Assembly: GCA_903813345.2 (NCBI GenBank)
Contig: CAIIXF020000010.1
Location: 28,670,425 to 28,734,424 of the forward strand
Length of the DNA: 64,000 nt
Direction of reading: 5' to 3'
Source of the DNA: Owenia fusiformis
Lineage: Eukaryota; Annelida; Polychaeta; Sabellida; Oweniidae
The notes below the pieces were generated by a model, which was given only the letters and a program-made list of their open reading frames with translations, searched no databases and was not told the origin of the DNA. Both the position numbers and the translations under genes were made by a program. How positions within the stretch are numbered: position 1 is the stretch's first letter; the number at the start of each line of letters is the position of its first letter. Of this stretch, positions 46,000 to 59,398 are shown in pieces.

Positions 46000-47069
46000 T
46001 GAAGCTATTGACAAGGGTAGATCCAGGGAAAGGAGAGCATCAAATATCCTCAAATTAGAATCATTTTCCTGCCAATCAATCAAACATTATAATGATGATA
46101 ATCCAGCACAAATCAAACATTTAATCTACATCAAACTAAACAATCCTACAAATTAATTAATTCTAGAGCAATTTAATCAAGCTGAGCGATAGCAAAGGTC
46201 ATGGAATTGAAATTTATATACATCCGATTGTTGATATGTTCAATAAAGGTAATTATATTTATTATGATGAGGTTGACAGTCACATGGTAGAAACGCTTTG
46301 AAGGATGGATCACGATTGATGTCTCCATTATTTTTGGAGATGCTGTTCCATTGGTGAATCTGTTATTTGTTTTATCCAATGATATAAAATAGATCATTTG
46401 ATTTCTCTATCTTTTAAGATGCTGCTGTTGAGTTCAGTTCACCATATCGATACCTATCCTTTTAATGTATATTCATCTATTCTGTTATTTCTGTTTTATC
46501 AGATGATATAAAATACCTTGATAGACCACAATTCATTTGTCTATTTTTTTGAGATGCCGTTTCTGAAGGATGTGAATTTCATCAAACTTAAGTCAAACCT
46601 GTATATCTAAACACTTGTCTTAACCGAGCATGTCAATATGAGCACTTTTGGTCACGTTTTTGAATCTGCCATAGACTTCCATGTTAAAAACCTTCAAACT
46701 ATGAACACCTCCTAATCCAAACACCTTTTCCTTACATACTATTCAGTATTGTAGTACTATTCAATGGGTTTTACTGGACTTACATTTTTACATTATATAA
46801 TAGTTATCAACAGACAGGAATAGTTCATGATAATTCTGCTTTTATCTAAATTGAATTTATTCAGCTTAACAAATATTATTAATTAATGTCGCGGTGACCT
46901 TCAGCTTGATACTTATTATAATACTGGATGGGAAATATTACCATCACTTAACTATTATAACCCGATGGAGATATATTCTATGTCACGCTGGCCTTGTATT
47001 GTAATGAAATTAGTTGCAGTTGTTTGATTATTTCATTATATGGTAGTCCTGCATCCCATGTAGTCATGC
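46000..47069. other. Intergenic, no gene seen
   Basis: Contains a diverged repeat at 46597-46740 shared with 12503-12600. Nothing coding recognised. Confidence 0.45.
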
Positions 47070-47273
47070 CAGGTCTGTAGCCAGGATTTGCCAAGGGGGG
47101 TTCATTTTTCAAAAATTTCCAGGGGGGGTTCACATTTGACAATTTTGGTCCAAATATGGCTAAAATCACTTGAGAAGTGCTCAAAATGGTGAAAAACGGC
47201 ATGATTTTGTAAGAATTTTTGGCCAGGGGGGGTTCGCCCGAACCCTGCGAACCCCCTAGTGGCTACGGGCCTG
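47070..47273 (+). mobile_element. Family C hAT-like MITE
   Basis: CAGGTCTGTAGCCAGGATTT left end, inverse right end GGCTACGGGCCTG, and CATGC on both sides as a 5-bp target duplication. Confidence 0.86.
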
Positions 47274-47577
47274 CATGCAACAAGACACTACCCTGCATGT
47301 ATCCCCACCTCATTTTTTCCTCACTATCAGTTCTTTACAAACCCAGGGAGTGCTCAGATAGATACGAGCTTATTCATATAGGACAGCTCATTTATAAGCT
47401 TTTCAAAATCCTAAATGGCTTTTATGGTTTATATGCAGGACTGAACTTAGAACCATTGTTAGCCTTCTGTTGGTTCCTTTCTACTATTTTGACTGTTTGA
47501 TTTGCTGATCAGTTTAACATAATATTCAAATTGTTTGTTCTTGATAATAGTTCATTTAATTTAATGCTAGAGTTTCA

Positions 47578-47662
47578 TTATGAGAAATCATGGCCTTCTA
47601 TCCTTTCTAGTACGGTATATCGATTGTCTGAAAACAGAAAGTCGTAATGAGTATCTTTATAC
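47578..47662. repeat. Family H low-copy repeat
   Basis: ATTATGAGAAATCATGGCCT ... ACAGAAAGTCGTAATGAGTA, similar to 20338-20418. Confidence 0.5.
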
Positions 47663-50600
47663 CTGACTTTTGAAACAAGAGAATTGTAGTAGTATCACTC
47701 AATGACAAAAAAACATAAGGTACTTGTAGTTGCTTGTTACACCTCTAATCTGTAGAGAAATCTGTCACAATCGATAAAATGAATATTATCAACTTACGAA
47801 GACGTAAACAGGAAGTTTGGAACAGCAATGTCGATAGATACTTTCTTCAGGAAACAACCAGTACTCCTGCAGCCAAAATATATTTGGATCAAATTCCATT
47901 GAGTTACTTTTACAGTAAAACTTTTGTAGAACCCAAATTCTGATATCATTTGTGGCTAAAACAAATCATGAAATTCACAATTTGCAATATTACATAAAAT
48001 CAATAATTTGCTTCAACATGCTGGAAGATTTCTAACAAGATAATATCACCTAGCAACAGTTGTTGCATTTTTCACATTTGAAAATGCAAAATAGAGAATA
48101 AAATAATGGTATCAGCAAGGCCAGGGTTTTAATTACCATACATGTACAGTCAGTTGTATATGAAAATAAGTAAACATTCACACTTATGATGCTAGCTATG
48201 ACCATTCTTACTGACACATTCCTGTCACCTAAACCAATCACTTCTGATGTTTTATTGTATGCAATGAAAGATCCCAACATTATGCCAAAAATCAGATCAA
48301 TTAAAAAGAGTCACATCTTATTGGTCTGATCATACTGGTATTTCTAAGTACGTTCCAGCATCAAATTGTAATAAATTAAAATCACATATTGTAATATCTG
48401 ATCCAATATTAAGTTTTATACTCAAACCTGCATCTGAATCACAGTTATATTGAATTTCATAAACACCACCTTTCCATTATACAGAACTGTATGTATAGTA
48501 TGATTATAGATTATCGTTACTTTGTATGATATATAAGTTTGATGGCAAAAATGTACCTTCACAGTCTTCTGTATAGCTACAAGAAATGGCATATATTTAT
48601 GCTTACCTACCCCTTTAAGAAGACTTATATTTGCGGCTGATTAACAGTCTGTATAATCTTTCTGTATTATGACTAGCAGAGATTTCATCACTTTAACAAT
48701 TCAGAAAAATATATTTTTGAAATCTTTCTTTCGACATTTTTGAATTTTCAATATTTTGAATCGATTCTAAATTCAAGTTCGTCATATGACACATCTCTTC
48801 ATAATCTTTAAAACAACATTTTGATATTCTTATAACACTGTACCTTACGACGTCCTATGCCTGTTGACAATAACAGTTCCTCACATTCTGTTCTGTTCAA
48901 CTCTATCTTCTATTCAAATCATACATCTGTATCTCTCTTGCCGATATACAATCCTAATTTTAGTGTTTCATGTTTACCTGTGATCTCTCAAGCAATTACC
49001 GTGGTTACCAATGTTGTATTCTGTCCCCTGGGATTTTTAAAAACATGGGTGTTTCTTCTGTTTTGATGAATCATCACATGATAGAATCACGTTATTTTTA
49101 TACCATTCCAAGATCTGTGCTGTTCCTTCCCTGTCTATAGCATTTTAAATCCATTGTTTAAGGTGACTATTGACCTCGTATTAAGGTTTTATGGTTTATT
49201 TATTTACTCGTAAACGGTTTTCTACCTGCCATTTTGAATAACGATAATTTGATGATATCTACGTACTGTGACTTTGTAAGATAGAAAATATCACCTGTGT
49301 GATGTTGCTGCAGCTACATTTCCAATATCTTAGTCTACATCACAGGAATCTGTGTAGCACCTGAGTAATCATTATCAATCAATACCTGTGTCTGTGGAAT
49401 AGGCTTCTACTGCAAGAACCAATGCCTTTCATTTAACCCTTGCAAAAAATCAAACAGTTTGATGATCTTTATTAGAAAATGAAGTTAATTTATTAATATA
49501 TACACTTGGAAATATATGTGCATAACTAAACTAACATACAGTTTCTTGCCTTTATGAAATTATCTAAATATCAGATAAGTATTTTATGAAATTCAAAATA
49601 TAACGATGACATATTTTGACAGACTATAATGGTCTCAGTGGTAGTATATGACATAAATGATCGAAACACATTATATTAGACTTGAATGAACGAGGAACAG
49701 AGGATCAGCCTTGATTATCCAACCCTCCCCAGGGGTGGAAAAATGTGTGTGGGGGCCAAGGAGAGGTATTGTTAAATCGAAGAAAAACATTTTTATTTCA
49801 CATTATATACTGCACAGGCTTCATTGTCCAAGGTATTGATATAAAAATATTGATCTAAATTATTTGAATAACCATGAAAAGACCTTTCCCATAATTTCCT
49901 CATTAGTAGAGCAGTTCCCCTTGATACAACTTCACAGATTTGATCTTTTTCATGAACTTTGACCGTTAAAATCATTAATCAATCATGTTTATGTCAAATG
50001 ACAACAATCTATTTCTTGGTAACTTTTTGTAATTTTCAAGAATGACATTCTGAGAGAGAAAATATGATATTATTTTTGCAAGAGCTTTTCACCAACTGTC
50101 AGGTGTTTTGTGTGGCAGTGAATTGAACAAATTGGTACAAAGCATTTTCAACAAATAGAAAAGAACAAACAACAAATTGCTTCCTTTCTTGTGACCTCCC
50201 CCACTCACCCTTTATACTTCATAATCACCTCCTAAAGTAAATAGAGGGAGGGGGATCCTGAGACTTGGTATAGGAAAAATCACCTTTCATCAATTACCTT
50301 TCATCTGAGCTAATTCAAGTTTCATATAAATCCAAAAAATAATGATATCATCTTTTTTTCCAAACTGACTCCGCAATTCAACTCATTTGCCTATATTGTA
50401 ACTTGAAACTCTCCTTTTTATTGAATTCATCGTCCTGAAGATTCTGACATTTTCTCTGACATTTTTCTTGTTCAAATCATCAGTTATAAAGTAAGATTTT
50501 GAACTAAACCTCCAATATTCTTAATTATCCTGTATTTACCATTAAACTGGCACTCTTATCTCTAAAAGAACACTTTACACTCCAATCTGTCAAAAATTAC

Positions 50601-51020
50601 AACACAATCAATCTCAGGTACCCTCCAAATTGAGTAACTTCTCCAATCTAAGGTACTCAGAGGAGTTTGTTGAATCCCATGATGCATCACTGTATCACAT
50701 GACTAATTCTAGCCAATGAGATATGAATAGACGCTTATTTGGAGTTACTTTTCAGTCATTCTAATTCCATTCTATTTTCTCTCTAAATAATTTTCTAATT
50801 TTCCTACAGAATGTTATCAAATACTTGATTTAATTCCATTCATAGAAGGTACTTCAAATTTCTCGCTTCATTTTACTTTTCAAACTGTGACCCCCCCCCC
50901 CTCCCCCACCCCTAACCTTGACCTTTTACTGTAATTAAACCTTCAAAGTCCTGGTCTCTATTCTGGTGGTCTAAACACTGATATAAACCATTGAAGGTGA
51001 GCTTGAGCTCCCTGATAAGT
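47663..51020. other. Intergenic, no gene recognised
   Basis: A weak family A-like patch lies near 48080-48130 and a C run at 50891-50901. No open frame here looks coding. Confidence 0.45.
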
Positions 51021-51380
51021 TACCCTGCGTGCAGAGTCTAGTTAAACTACACTCTGCCTAGTAGAGACCATATAACAGTTTAGTAGCCCCGCCCCCACGA
51101 CAGGTACTGGTGACAGTTTCGGTATATCACTTTTGACCTACGCGCTAATCAGCGAGCTTGAAGAAACATATGCCAAATGCGTCCTAATTAAATATGCGCA
51201 TGTCATTGGTCAATTCCGGGCCCAACGATGACGTCAGAAGGAATGACCATATAAAGAACGTCGGTCAAATTTGGCCGACGAACACTGATTGGCGCGGTCA
51301 GTTCACAGGTTTATTTTAGTTTGAAAGAGTGAAGACGAAGCTCTCTTTTAAGAAGTGAAGTCAAACGAATGCAAAGGGTA
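51021..51380 (+). mobile_element. Family B MITE, full-length copy, 360 bp
   Basis: TACCCTGCGT ... GCAAAGGGTA with a perfect 9-bp target duplication CTGATAAGT at 51012-51020 and 51381-51389. A near-perfect 27-bp palindrome at 51031-51057 (three mismatched positions) lies just inside the left end. Contains CCCCGCCCCC, TGACGTCA, two ATTGG motifs and CATATAAAG. No ORF. Confidence 0.92.
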
Positions 51381-52115
51381 CTGATAAGTTGGAATAAGCT
51401 CATTTTTAACTCCTAATCTACAAAACTCATGTGTTCAATTTGGCGAAATACAAACCAGCAAGATTCAACAATAAAAAATCATAATTTTTTTTTATTTTTT
51501 CAGATAATTAAATAAGGCATGTGTAAGATTTGATATTTTATTGCAGTTTTCTCATATTCATGGAATCATTTGAAATTTTTTACTTGATGAATTCATTTTG
51601 TAAGAGTTTATCCTATGCAGCTAGGTAGCCAGGTAACAAAGTAGAATTATCTACAAGTAGAGGGCTATAAAATTGTCAATTGATGAGTGAAATTTAAAGG
51701 TTCCTATATATTATGCTATTATGTTAGACATAGTTGTTAGGGAGGTCATGATGGCCACATTGCAAAATTGAATGGAAAAGAGAGAAATGTGAAAGGAAAG
51801 ATGTTGAAATCAGTGTAAAATTGGAATTATTTCATCCATTAAGTTCTCATTTGATCAAAATATCTGATTTTTCAATTTTAAAAGATTATGTGATCTACAA
51901 TACATTGGCTTAACAGGACCTTTCCCATGTGATGTTACATCTCATGAAAGAGGCATAGAAAAAGCAAGGAATCTGCATGGTCTGAGAAAGATATTGGTTA
52001 CATATAAGACTATAATAAAGATAAAAATCCAATTACATCTTCAAGTATTGTAATAATGAACTTCTGCCAGAACCCAGAGATAACCTCAAGTGCTTGAAAT
52101 GATACACCCGGCTGA

Positions 52116-52296
52116 CAAAATGCCACAATGGTCATGTTTTAATTTTTAAAATTAATCCCAAAAGAGTGGAATAAGCAAGAAATAAAACATATGGGAATAA
52201 AGTACACACTCTAAATTGTATAGAAATGCAAAAATATCAGACACTTCATTCAAATTTTAGAGAGAAATTGAGTAAAATAAGTATGAGCAGACGTGA
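52116..52296 (+). repeat. Family A MITE-like repeat
   Basis: AAAATGCCACAATGGTCATG start, CACTCTAAATTGTATAGAAA core and TATGAGCAGACGTG end. Confidence 0.82.
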
Positions 52297-53134
52297 AATA
52301 TTTTTGGCGGTTATAATGATAATAGTCCCCTCTCTACAACAGGTCAACAGCTACTCAAGTCAACATCAAGTGAGCAATAATACATTCCAAAAGTTAGATG
52401 CACTATATCTTTTTAGATATTTTCCATGGTTTCTGAACATTATATTCAATCATGAGCATTTCTTTTGAAAGTATATGTACACCAATAATCAACATCATCC
52501 CATTGTCTCCTGAAGGAGATGTCAGCCTCTAAAATTTACAAATTGGTTGATGCAGTTATCTCTCAACAAAATATGTCAATGCAAAGTAATTGTTTGACTC
52601 CAATATGATTGCAATAAGGAAAATCTCCCGACTATTTTATGACAACCAACCAGTCTAAGGTTTTAAGAAAGTTACATTGATTAATGAAATCAAATAATCA
52701 AATATTCTTCAAATTATTACCAAAAGCATGCAAGACAGTTATTTTCTAAAATTTTCCATTTACCTGGCTACTAAAAAATAGCCAGTCATCAATCTACCTC
52801 TCCAACCATCTCTCAATGTAAATACCCCTCCTGTGAATATAAACACTCATATATGAACACTTAATGTAATGTGAACACTTTTCAGAAAAATAGCAATAAG
52901 ACAAGCAAAATGCTGAAAACTATGCAGAAAATATGGAATAAGCTTTTTTGGAATAACAAACCTATTTCAGAAAAAATATTTTGTTGATTTTTAGCAAGGT
53001 CACGTACATTAAGTTTTCATGTTAGGCAGAAAGGACAATTTAGAATAAAGTATCATGCGTTTCATTGGTGAATTATTTACTGTTATTTCACAGATACATG
53101 CCATCTATCCAGGCCCCAATGGGGGACCATAGAA
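52297..53134. other. Intergenic, no gene seen
   Basis: AT-rich. A short stretch near 52820-52890 has spaced AACACT motifs like those at 12503. Confidence 0.45.
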
Positions 53135-53316
53135 TAAATGTCACGGTAGTTATATTTTCAATTGCAAAAACAGAGAAAAAGAGTGAAATCAGCAAGAAAT
53201 AAAGTAAACAGATTTGCAGTCAACACTCTAAATTGTATAGAAATCAAAGGAAAATCAAACATTTTATTCAACTTATCAAGAAATGCTATGAAATTAGAAT
53301 GAACGAATGACATTTC
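53135..53316 (+). repeat. Family A MITE-like repeat
   Basis: AAATGTCACGGTAGTTAT start, ACTCTAAATTGTATAGAAAT core and GAATGACATTT end, showing the AAATGTC inverted termini. Confidence 0.8.
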
Positions 53317-53680
53317 AAGCATAGGCCAGACCATAACAATATTGTTATCATTTTTACTGTCAAAATTTATTATCATATTTTTCTTGATATGAATTATCAT
53401 ATTCACCAGTCATGAAATGCAACAATTATTAGATAATCAAAAGTGGATGCACTAAGTTATAATACTGACCAGGGGCTTATAGATATCCCCAATATACTAA
53501 CTGACATAATACAAAACATGGACAAACACAGCTTAAGGCAGTTCCACACTTTAAGAAAAAAAGTTTAAAAATTTTTATTCAAAAGTTATTTCAAATTAAT
53601 TTGAACAAAATATCTTGATTTTTAACGTCATGTATATCTCTTGAAGTCTCTCATATTGAGATATTTCAGAAAGAAATCAT

Positions 53681-55133
53681 CCCAATTGAAAAATAAAACT
53701 AATTACCAACTTATTACCAACTAATTTACAACTAATTATCAACAATTCTGCTGGCAATTGGAATTAAAGTTAAGCGTTAATTAAATCAATGATAATTATG
53801 GCCTAATTATCAGTAGCAAGTTCAACGTAAATTAACTTACAATAATGCTGATTTATGATTTTTAGTTGATAATTAAGATATGAAATGTTTGAGGGTGATA
53901 GTTAGTGGTAAATTAAAACGTTTTTGTTCTGAAGTAGATTATTGGTTGATAGTTAACATATAGGATGATTATAATGATAATTAGTTGTAAATTAGGCCCA
54001 TGATTTAGAAATACAAACCCCCTAAATTTAATTTCAAGATGGTGGAAAAAGAAAACATGTGAGAGATATTTCTCTCATAAAATTGAGAATTACAATGTGA
54101 ATGGTGCGTATACTACCATGAAATTTGGTCAACATTATTATAAGGGTATGTAGAACATGAATACAATGTATGTTAAATCTTATTCACACTTCTGTCTGAA
54201 ATGTTTATGAATTTGAAAATCTTTTTGAATCAGATCATATAATATTAATCCTAGAATGCAATTTAGGTACTAACATGGGTTACCTATATTTCACAAGTAA
54301 TCCAAATGTGCTCTTCTAAATAATGATTGTTAGATCAAAGACATTTCAAAACATATTTTTGATTATATCTGTTACGTCCTTATTATGTAACATTATAGTC
54401 TAATGTTTGTGTTCTGATTTTAGTTGTTGATGGCAATAATGATGTTTTCACATGCTTTTCATGAATCTTAAAAATTTGCAAAATAGAATAGCTTTAAAAA
54501 AGAGGGGGAGAATGTAAATCTGTATTGAGATGACATCGTCGCTGATTGGTTTAGCGAGTCGATCGTTGATTGGTTTAAAACTAGGTCAATTTGAAAACTT
54601 TGAAAACCAAGATGGAGGGTACGTTTTCGACAAAAGGAGGTGTGCGAAGGAGGAAATCGTATGTCATCAATTGAATCATGGGGGTTTCCCTCCCCTTGCT
54701 GTGAAATTTCAATAGTTCAAGTTCAATGTTGTCTGTTCTGAAAGATCCTAATTAAGATGAATATTCCGTCACAAAATAGTTCAAGATGAAGCAAAAATCT
54801 CCGAGTGAAGGGAAACAAAAAAGAAGCAAGTCATTTTTGAGAAGTCACAAATCTGACTTAAACCTAACTTTCAACTAATTATCAATAGTAAGTTAGGTGA
54901 TAATTAGAGATTAACTTACATCAAACTTACAACTAACTTTCAACTAATTTACGTAAATAGCTCATTTGCATATTGATGGTAGTTAATCGTTAATTAAGTT
55001 GCAAATTAAGCGTTAATTAAGTTGATAATTAGCTCATTTGCATGTGAATTTTTACACCTAACTTTCAACTAATTATCAATAGTTAGTTAGGTGATAATTG
55101 GAGATGATTTTCCATAGGCTTTTTTCAATTGGG
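53681..55133. mobile_element. Putative 1.45-kb element with CCCAATTGAAAAA ends
   Basis: CCCAATTGAAAAA at 53681 and its inverse TTTTTCAATTGGG ending at 55133. Both ends carry many copies of AACTAATTATCAA and its inverse as subterminal repeats (53698-54000 and 54865-55100). The middle (54530-54720) is less AT-rich, with GATTGGTTTA twice. No transposase ORF. The target duplication is unclear. Confidence 0.62.
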
Positions 55134-55272
55134 AGACATTTACATGACAAAATGTCACCATTTGGTAAGTTGTTGTGAACAAGAAGCCTTTTGTTAAAGA
55201 CACAAAATGCTGACCCCTGAACACTGAAAACTGTGAAAATGTCCCTGGTTCTTTGTGAGTGGCATAAAAATA
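55134..55272. mobile_element. Family D MITE-like element, diverged
   Basis: ACATGACAAAATGTCACCAT at the left and a degraded right end GTGGCATAAAAATA. Squeezed between the 1.45-kb element and a family B copy. Confidence 0.5.
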
Positions 55273-55274
55273 CA

Positions 55275-55656
55275 TAACCTGCGTGCAGAGTCTAGTTAGT
55301 TAAACTACACTCTGCCTAGTAGAGACCATATTACAGTTTAGTAACCCCGCCCCCACGACGGGTACCGGTGACAGTTTGGGTAATAAATTACTTTTGACCT
55401 ACGCGTTGACCTTTCTTCCACCAGTCAGCGAGCTTGAAGAAACCTACGCCAAATGCGTTCTATTTAAATATGCGCATGTCATTGGTCAATTCCGGGCTCA
55501 ACGATGATGTCAGAAGGAATGACCATATATAGAACGTCGGTCAAATTTGGCCGACGAACACTGATTGGCGCGGTGAGTTCACAGGTTTATTTTAGTTTGA
55601 AAGAGTGAAGACGAAGCTCTCTTTTAAAAAGTGAAGTCAAACGAATGCAAAGGGTA
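55275..55656 (+). mobile_element. Family B MITE, full-length copy, 382 bp
   Basis: TAACCTGCGT (one change from TACCCT) ... GCAAAGGGTA, with a perfect 9-bp target duplication AAAAATACA on both sides. Keeps CCCCGCCCCC, CATATATAG and the ATTGG motifs; the CRE core is changed to TGATGTCA. Confidence 0.91.
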
Positions 55657-57660
55657 AAAAATACAATAAAATCCTAGTTTTGCATGAATCATTGAAAGAT
55701 GCACATCACATTATTCTGTCCTGTAACTTGAGAAGGAAGGATATGCAATAATTAATCACCATATTTGCATTGAAACATATGAAGAACCTTATACTATTGT
55801 ATGAAACATGAACCTAATTACATGTTGGCTAAAATTTCAAAATCATCCCCACTGGTACGTGATAAAATAGCCCCATGTAAAGACATTTCATTTCCTAATT
55901 ATATAAATAATATTTCTAATTTCTACATTACAAAACAAAATGATGATAATTAATTTTACAAATTATAGCCTTTTCACATCTTCCCAAAGAGATTATGAGA
56001 TATCTTATTCCTAATTGGCGATTATAGAATAAAGACAATTAAAGGCTGTGTGTTATTTAATGTATCATATATACAACGAACCATGCTGATTCCTCAACAT
56101 TATATAATCACTGTCACATTTGTAAGTGAAAATAGAGTGAAAATGGTAGAATTGGGGATGAATAAAGTGAAAAGAAATTTAGTTTTCGCCGAAAATTTTA
56201 GGAAAATTCTGATGCCAGAAAATCAGGGAGAAATGCTATAGAATATTATATGACTGTACAGATGAATTTTAAACCTGGGGGACATAATGATTGAAAATAT
56301 ACCTGATGGTACAAATGGTCCAATTGATAATGGCAAATGGATTAACATCTCTAATGTCAATATCACTGGGTATGGAAAACATGGTAAAGTTATTACCAGA
56401 GATAATTATATGTGTCTGACCAGAACATCCTCTGACTATTAATTTAAGAGTAAACATAAAGTGCAGCTCCTGGAAAGAGTACCAGCAACTAATAAGGTTC
56501 CATGTTTCAACTTGAAAAATGAAAGGGTCAACAAAATCAAAGGGTCAAAATTAATTCTATCAGCTATCTATCACATTATCAGCTCATTGTGGTATACCTC
56601 AGTGACAGTGTTTTCTTTGGTATGACCAGCTATACGTACACAAAGATAAGCTCTGATTTATTGAAATTAAGAAACCAATTCAGATAAAAAGGAATATATT
56701 GTTGGTGATAATTCTATGATAGTACAGAGATATCTATTCCTACATTATCCAGACATGAAAATGTTAAGGAAGGCAGAAGAGAAAATGTAAGACCTGATTG
56801 TGATGTCACAAAGCTGTATTTTCACTTGGTCTACCTTGAGTCCATTTACTTTATTCCTTGCTAAAATCTCACTCTGTTACTATGATATTAAAGCATGATC
56901 TTCTCATAATTTAAATACGTAATCATATTCAATTTGTTTTTTACATAGTCTTGCTTAAACACTCTGGCCCGGCCCCCTTATCTACTTCAACAACTACTGT
57001 TATTGATGTGGAGAGGGGGGAGATCCAGGGGGCTTGAAGCAAGACTATTTTAATTGGAATCTTGTCAAGCTAAGAGAGTGGGAGGGGGGTGGGGCATCAG
57101 GCCCTAAATGCAATGGTCAGACCATGGAAAGCTAACCAGGTAAGGATTTTCGAGCAACTGATGGAAGTCGGGATAATGGGATGGAAACCACTTTCGATAT
57201 AGTGCAAACTTCTGATGTTTTGTTAAGACTGGATACATGTACTATACATATATATAGTATTTGCTACATTCTTCAAAGCATCATGCACCTTGTCCACTTC
57301 TGCTGAGCTAATAATGTCGACCACATAGCCAAATTGACATAACAACTCGACCAACATTTAATTAACAAATTCGGCACGATTCATATTGACACGATTCATG
57401 TATCAAACGTACAAGTACTTGAATGTACAGTTTGGCAAATAAGCGAATTGCACAATGTATTAAGTACAAACGATACTTTAAGCCAAATATAATGGTATCT
57501 TACGTGAATGTTATAATCCTCTACCCGGATGAAAGTTCATGGATAAAAGCATTAGACATTATATTAATGTTAAAAGTACTTTTGTAATTTCAATTCTATC
57601 ACTCTCATCGACAGCATCATGTTAATCTTGAGTGCAAAGATAAACATGATTTACTTTTGA
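55657..57660. other. Intergenic, no gene seen
   Basis: A weak family A-like stretch lies at 56104-56240. No coding sequence recognised. Confidence 0.45.
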
Positions 57661-58107
57661 AATTTTGAAGATGAGGCTTGTACCATTTTTAATGTCCAGC
57701 TTGTACCATTTTGATGGTGAGGCATGTACCATTTTGATAGTGAGGCTTGTATCATTTTGATGGTGAGGCTTGTACCCGGGGGCTTATACCATTTTGATGG
57801 TGAGGCTTGTACTATTTTGAAGATGAAGCTTGTACCATTTTGATGGTGAGGCTTGTACCATTTTGATGGTGAGGCTTGTACTATTTTGAAGATGAGGCTT
57901 GTACCATTTTAAAGATGAAGCTTGTATCATTTTGATGGTGAGGCTTGTACCATTTCGAAGATGAGGCTTGTACCATTTTGATGGTGAGACTTGTACCATT
58001 TTGATGGTGAGACTTGTACCATTTTGATGGTGAGGCTTGTACCATTTTGATGGTGAGGCTTGTTCCATTTTGAATGTCAAGCTTGTACCATTTTGATGGT
58101 GAATGCC
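57661..58107. repeat. 23-bp minisatellite
   Basis: About 19 copies of GATGGTGAGGCTTGTACCAT plus TTT, with a GAAGATGAGG variant and occasional AATGTC variants. The unit is not a multiple of three, so the two overlapping minus-strand repeat ORFs are artefacts. Confidence 0.95.
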
Positions 58108-58722
58108 ATGAATTATTTTGAATCACAAAATAACAATGAAGGAACTCTTACCTTGTCAACAACTGAACAATAAGCTCCATTCATATATCCACAATCTGTG
58201 CAATATGTGTTATTAAATCAGTTCTAATAGTTCCTGCATGATCTAAAAGTGGTTATTCTTACACATCCACATATCTTCAGCGCCAAAATCATTAATTACT
58301 TAACTGTATATAATGTGTTAAACTAACTTTATATCAAAATATTAAACTTATTTGACTGACATGTATAATTCAGAACAAGAAAAACAACTATAATTCTTAT
58401 ATCATAAATAGGTTTGTCCTCTCCTGAGACCCCATAACTGAGCATGCAAGTTAGATCCAATCGAAAAGGCTAACTACATGCAATGTTATGGCATATTAGA
58501 AACCTAGATGTCACACACACTACATGTAAAGTCTGACAGTTTGTTTTTAATAATATGAAACACTTGTTAGCCATATCAAAATTGTATAATCGTTATAGTG
58601 TCGCCACCAATCAAAAATTCTAACAAGAAAAGAAATGTATTATTTTCTCATGACACTGACCACAAGCCACTAATTGAATGACACAAATTATGCACAATTG
58701 GCAGGATCAACATTTTACTACT
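58108..58722. other. Intergenic, no gene seen
   Basis: AT-rich, nothing recognised. Confidence 0.45.
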
Positions 58723-58929
58723 CAGGCCCATAGCCAGGATTTGCCAAAGGGGGTTCAGTTTTCAAAAATTTCCAGGGGGGTTCACATTTGACAATTTTGG
58801 CCCAAAAATATGGCTAAAATCACATGAGAAGTGCTCAAAATGGTGAAAAACTGCATGATTTTGAATGATTTTTTTGCCAATGGGCTTCGTCCAAACCCTG
58901 TAAACCCCCCCCCCCTGGCTACGGGCCTG
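58723..58929 (+). mobile_element. Family C hAT-like MITE
   Basis: CAGGCCCATAGCCAGGATTT left end, GGCTACGGGCCTG right end, and CTACT duplicated exactly on both sides (58718-58722 and 58930-58934). Confidence 0.88.
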
Positions 58930-59398
58930 CTACTTTTCCCAAAAATGAACATCTTTGACTTCCAAGGTGGTAAACATAATAAACTTTGAGCAACTAAAAC
59001 CTTTCGAAGGTGATGAAAAATAAAATTTTCCATCTTTGCATGTGTTTAAAGTATTTGCATAAAAATCAACTGACAATGTCCCTTTTCAGTCCATTTTTAC
59101 GGGAAAACCAACATGGGTTTTTAAAAGTACATGTACTGACATTTTGCGAAAGGGACATTAAACTGTGAAAAACAATAACCGCACCAGACATCATGATTGC
59201 GGAAAAACAATTAATAGCAATTTCTGTCATAACCCAAATATTTGTTGTCATGCCCACATGTAACAATTCAGAGATCATAATGAATAAGAACATAACAGTG
59301 AAAGGAGCAATTACGTAAACTGTGATCCAGCCACTTGAGTTGTCATGTCATAAGGTCATGGGTGAAAATGAAAACCTAGTGAAAAAGAAAGGAACCAG

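Noticed and set aside
57784-58126. Two overlapping minus-strand frames encoding repetitive SKWYKPHHQNG-like peptides
   Set aside because: They are different frames of the same 23-bp tandem array; the unit is not a multiple of three and no start context or neighbouring coding sequence supports them.
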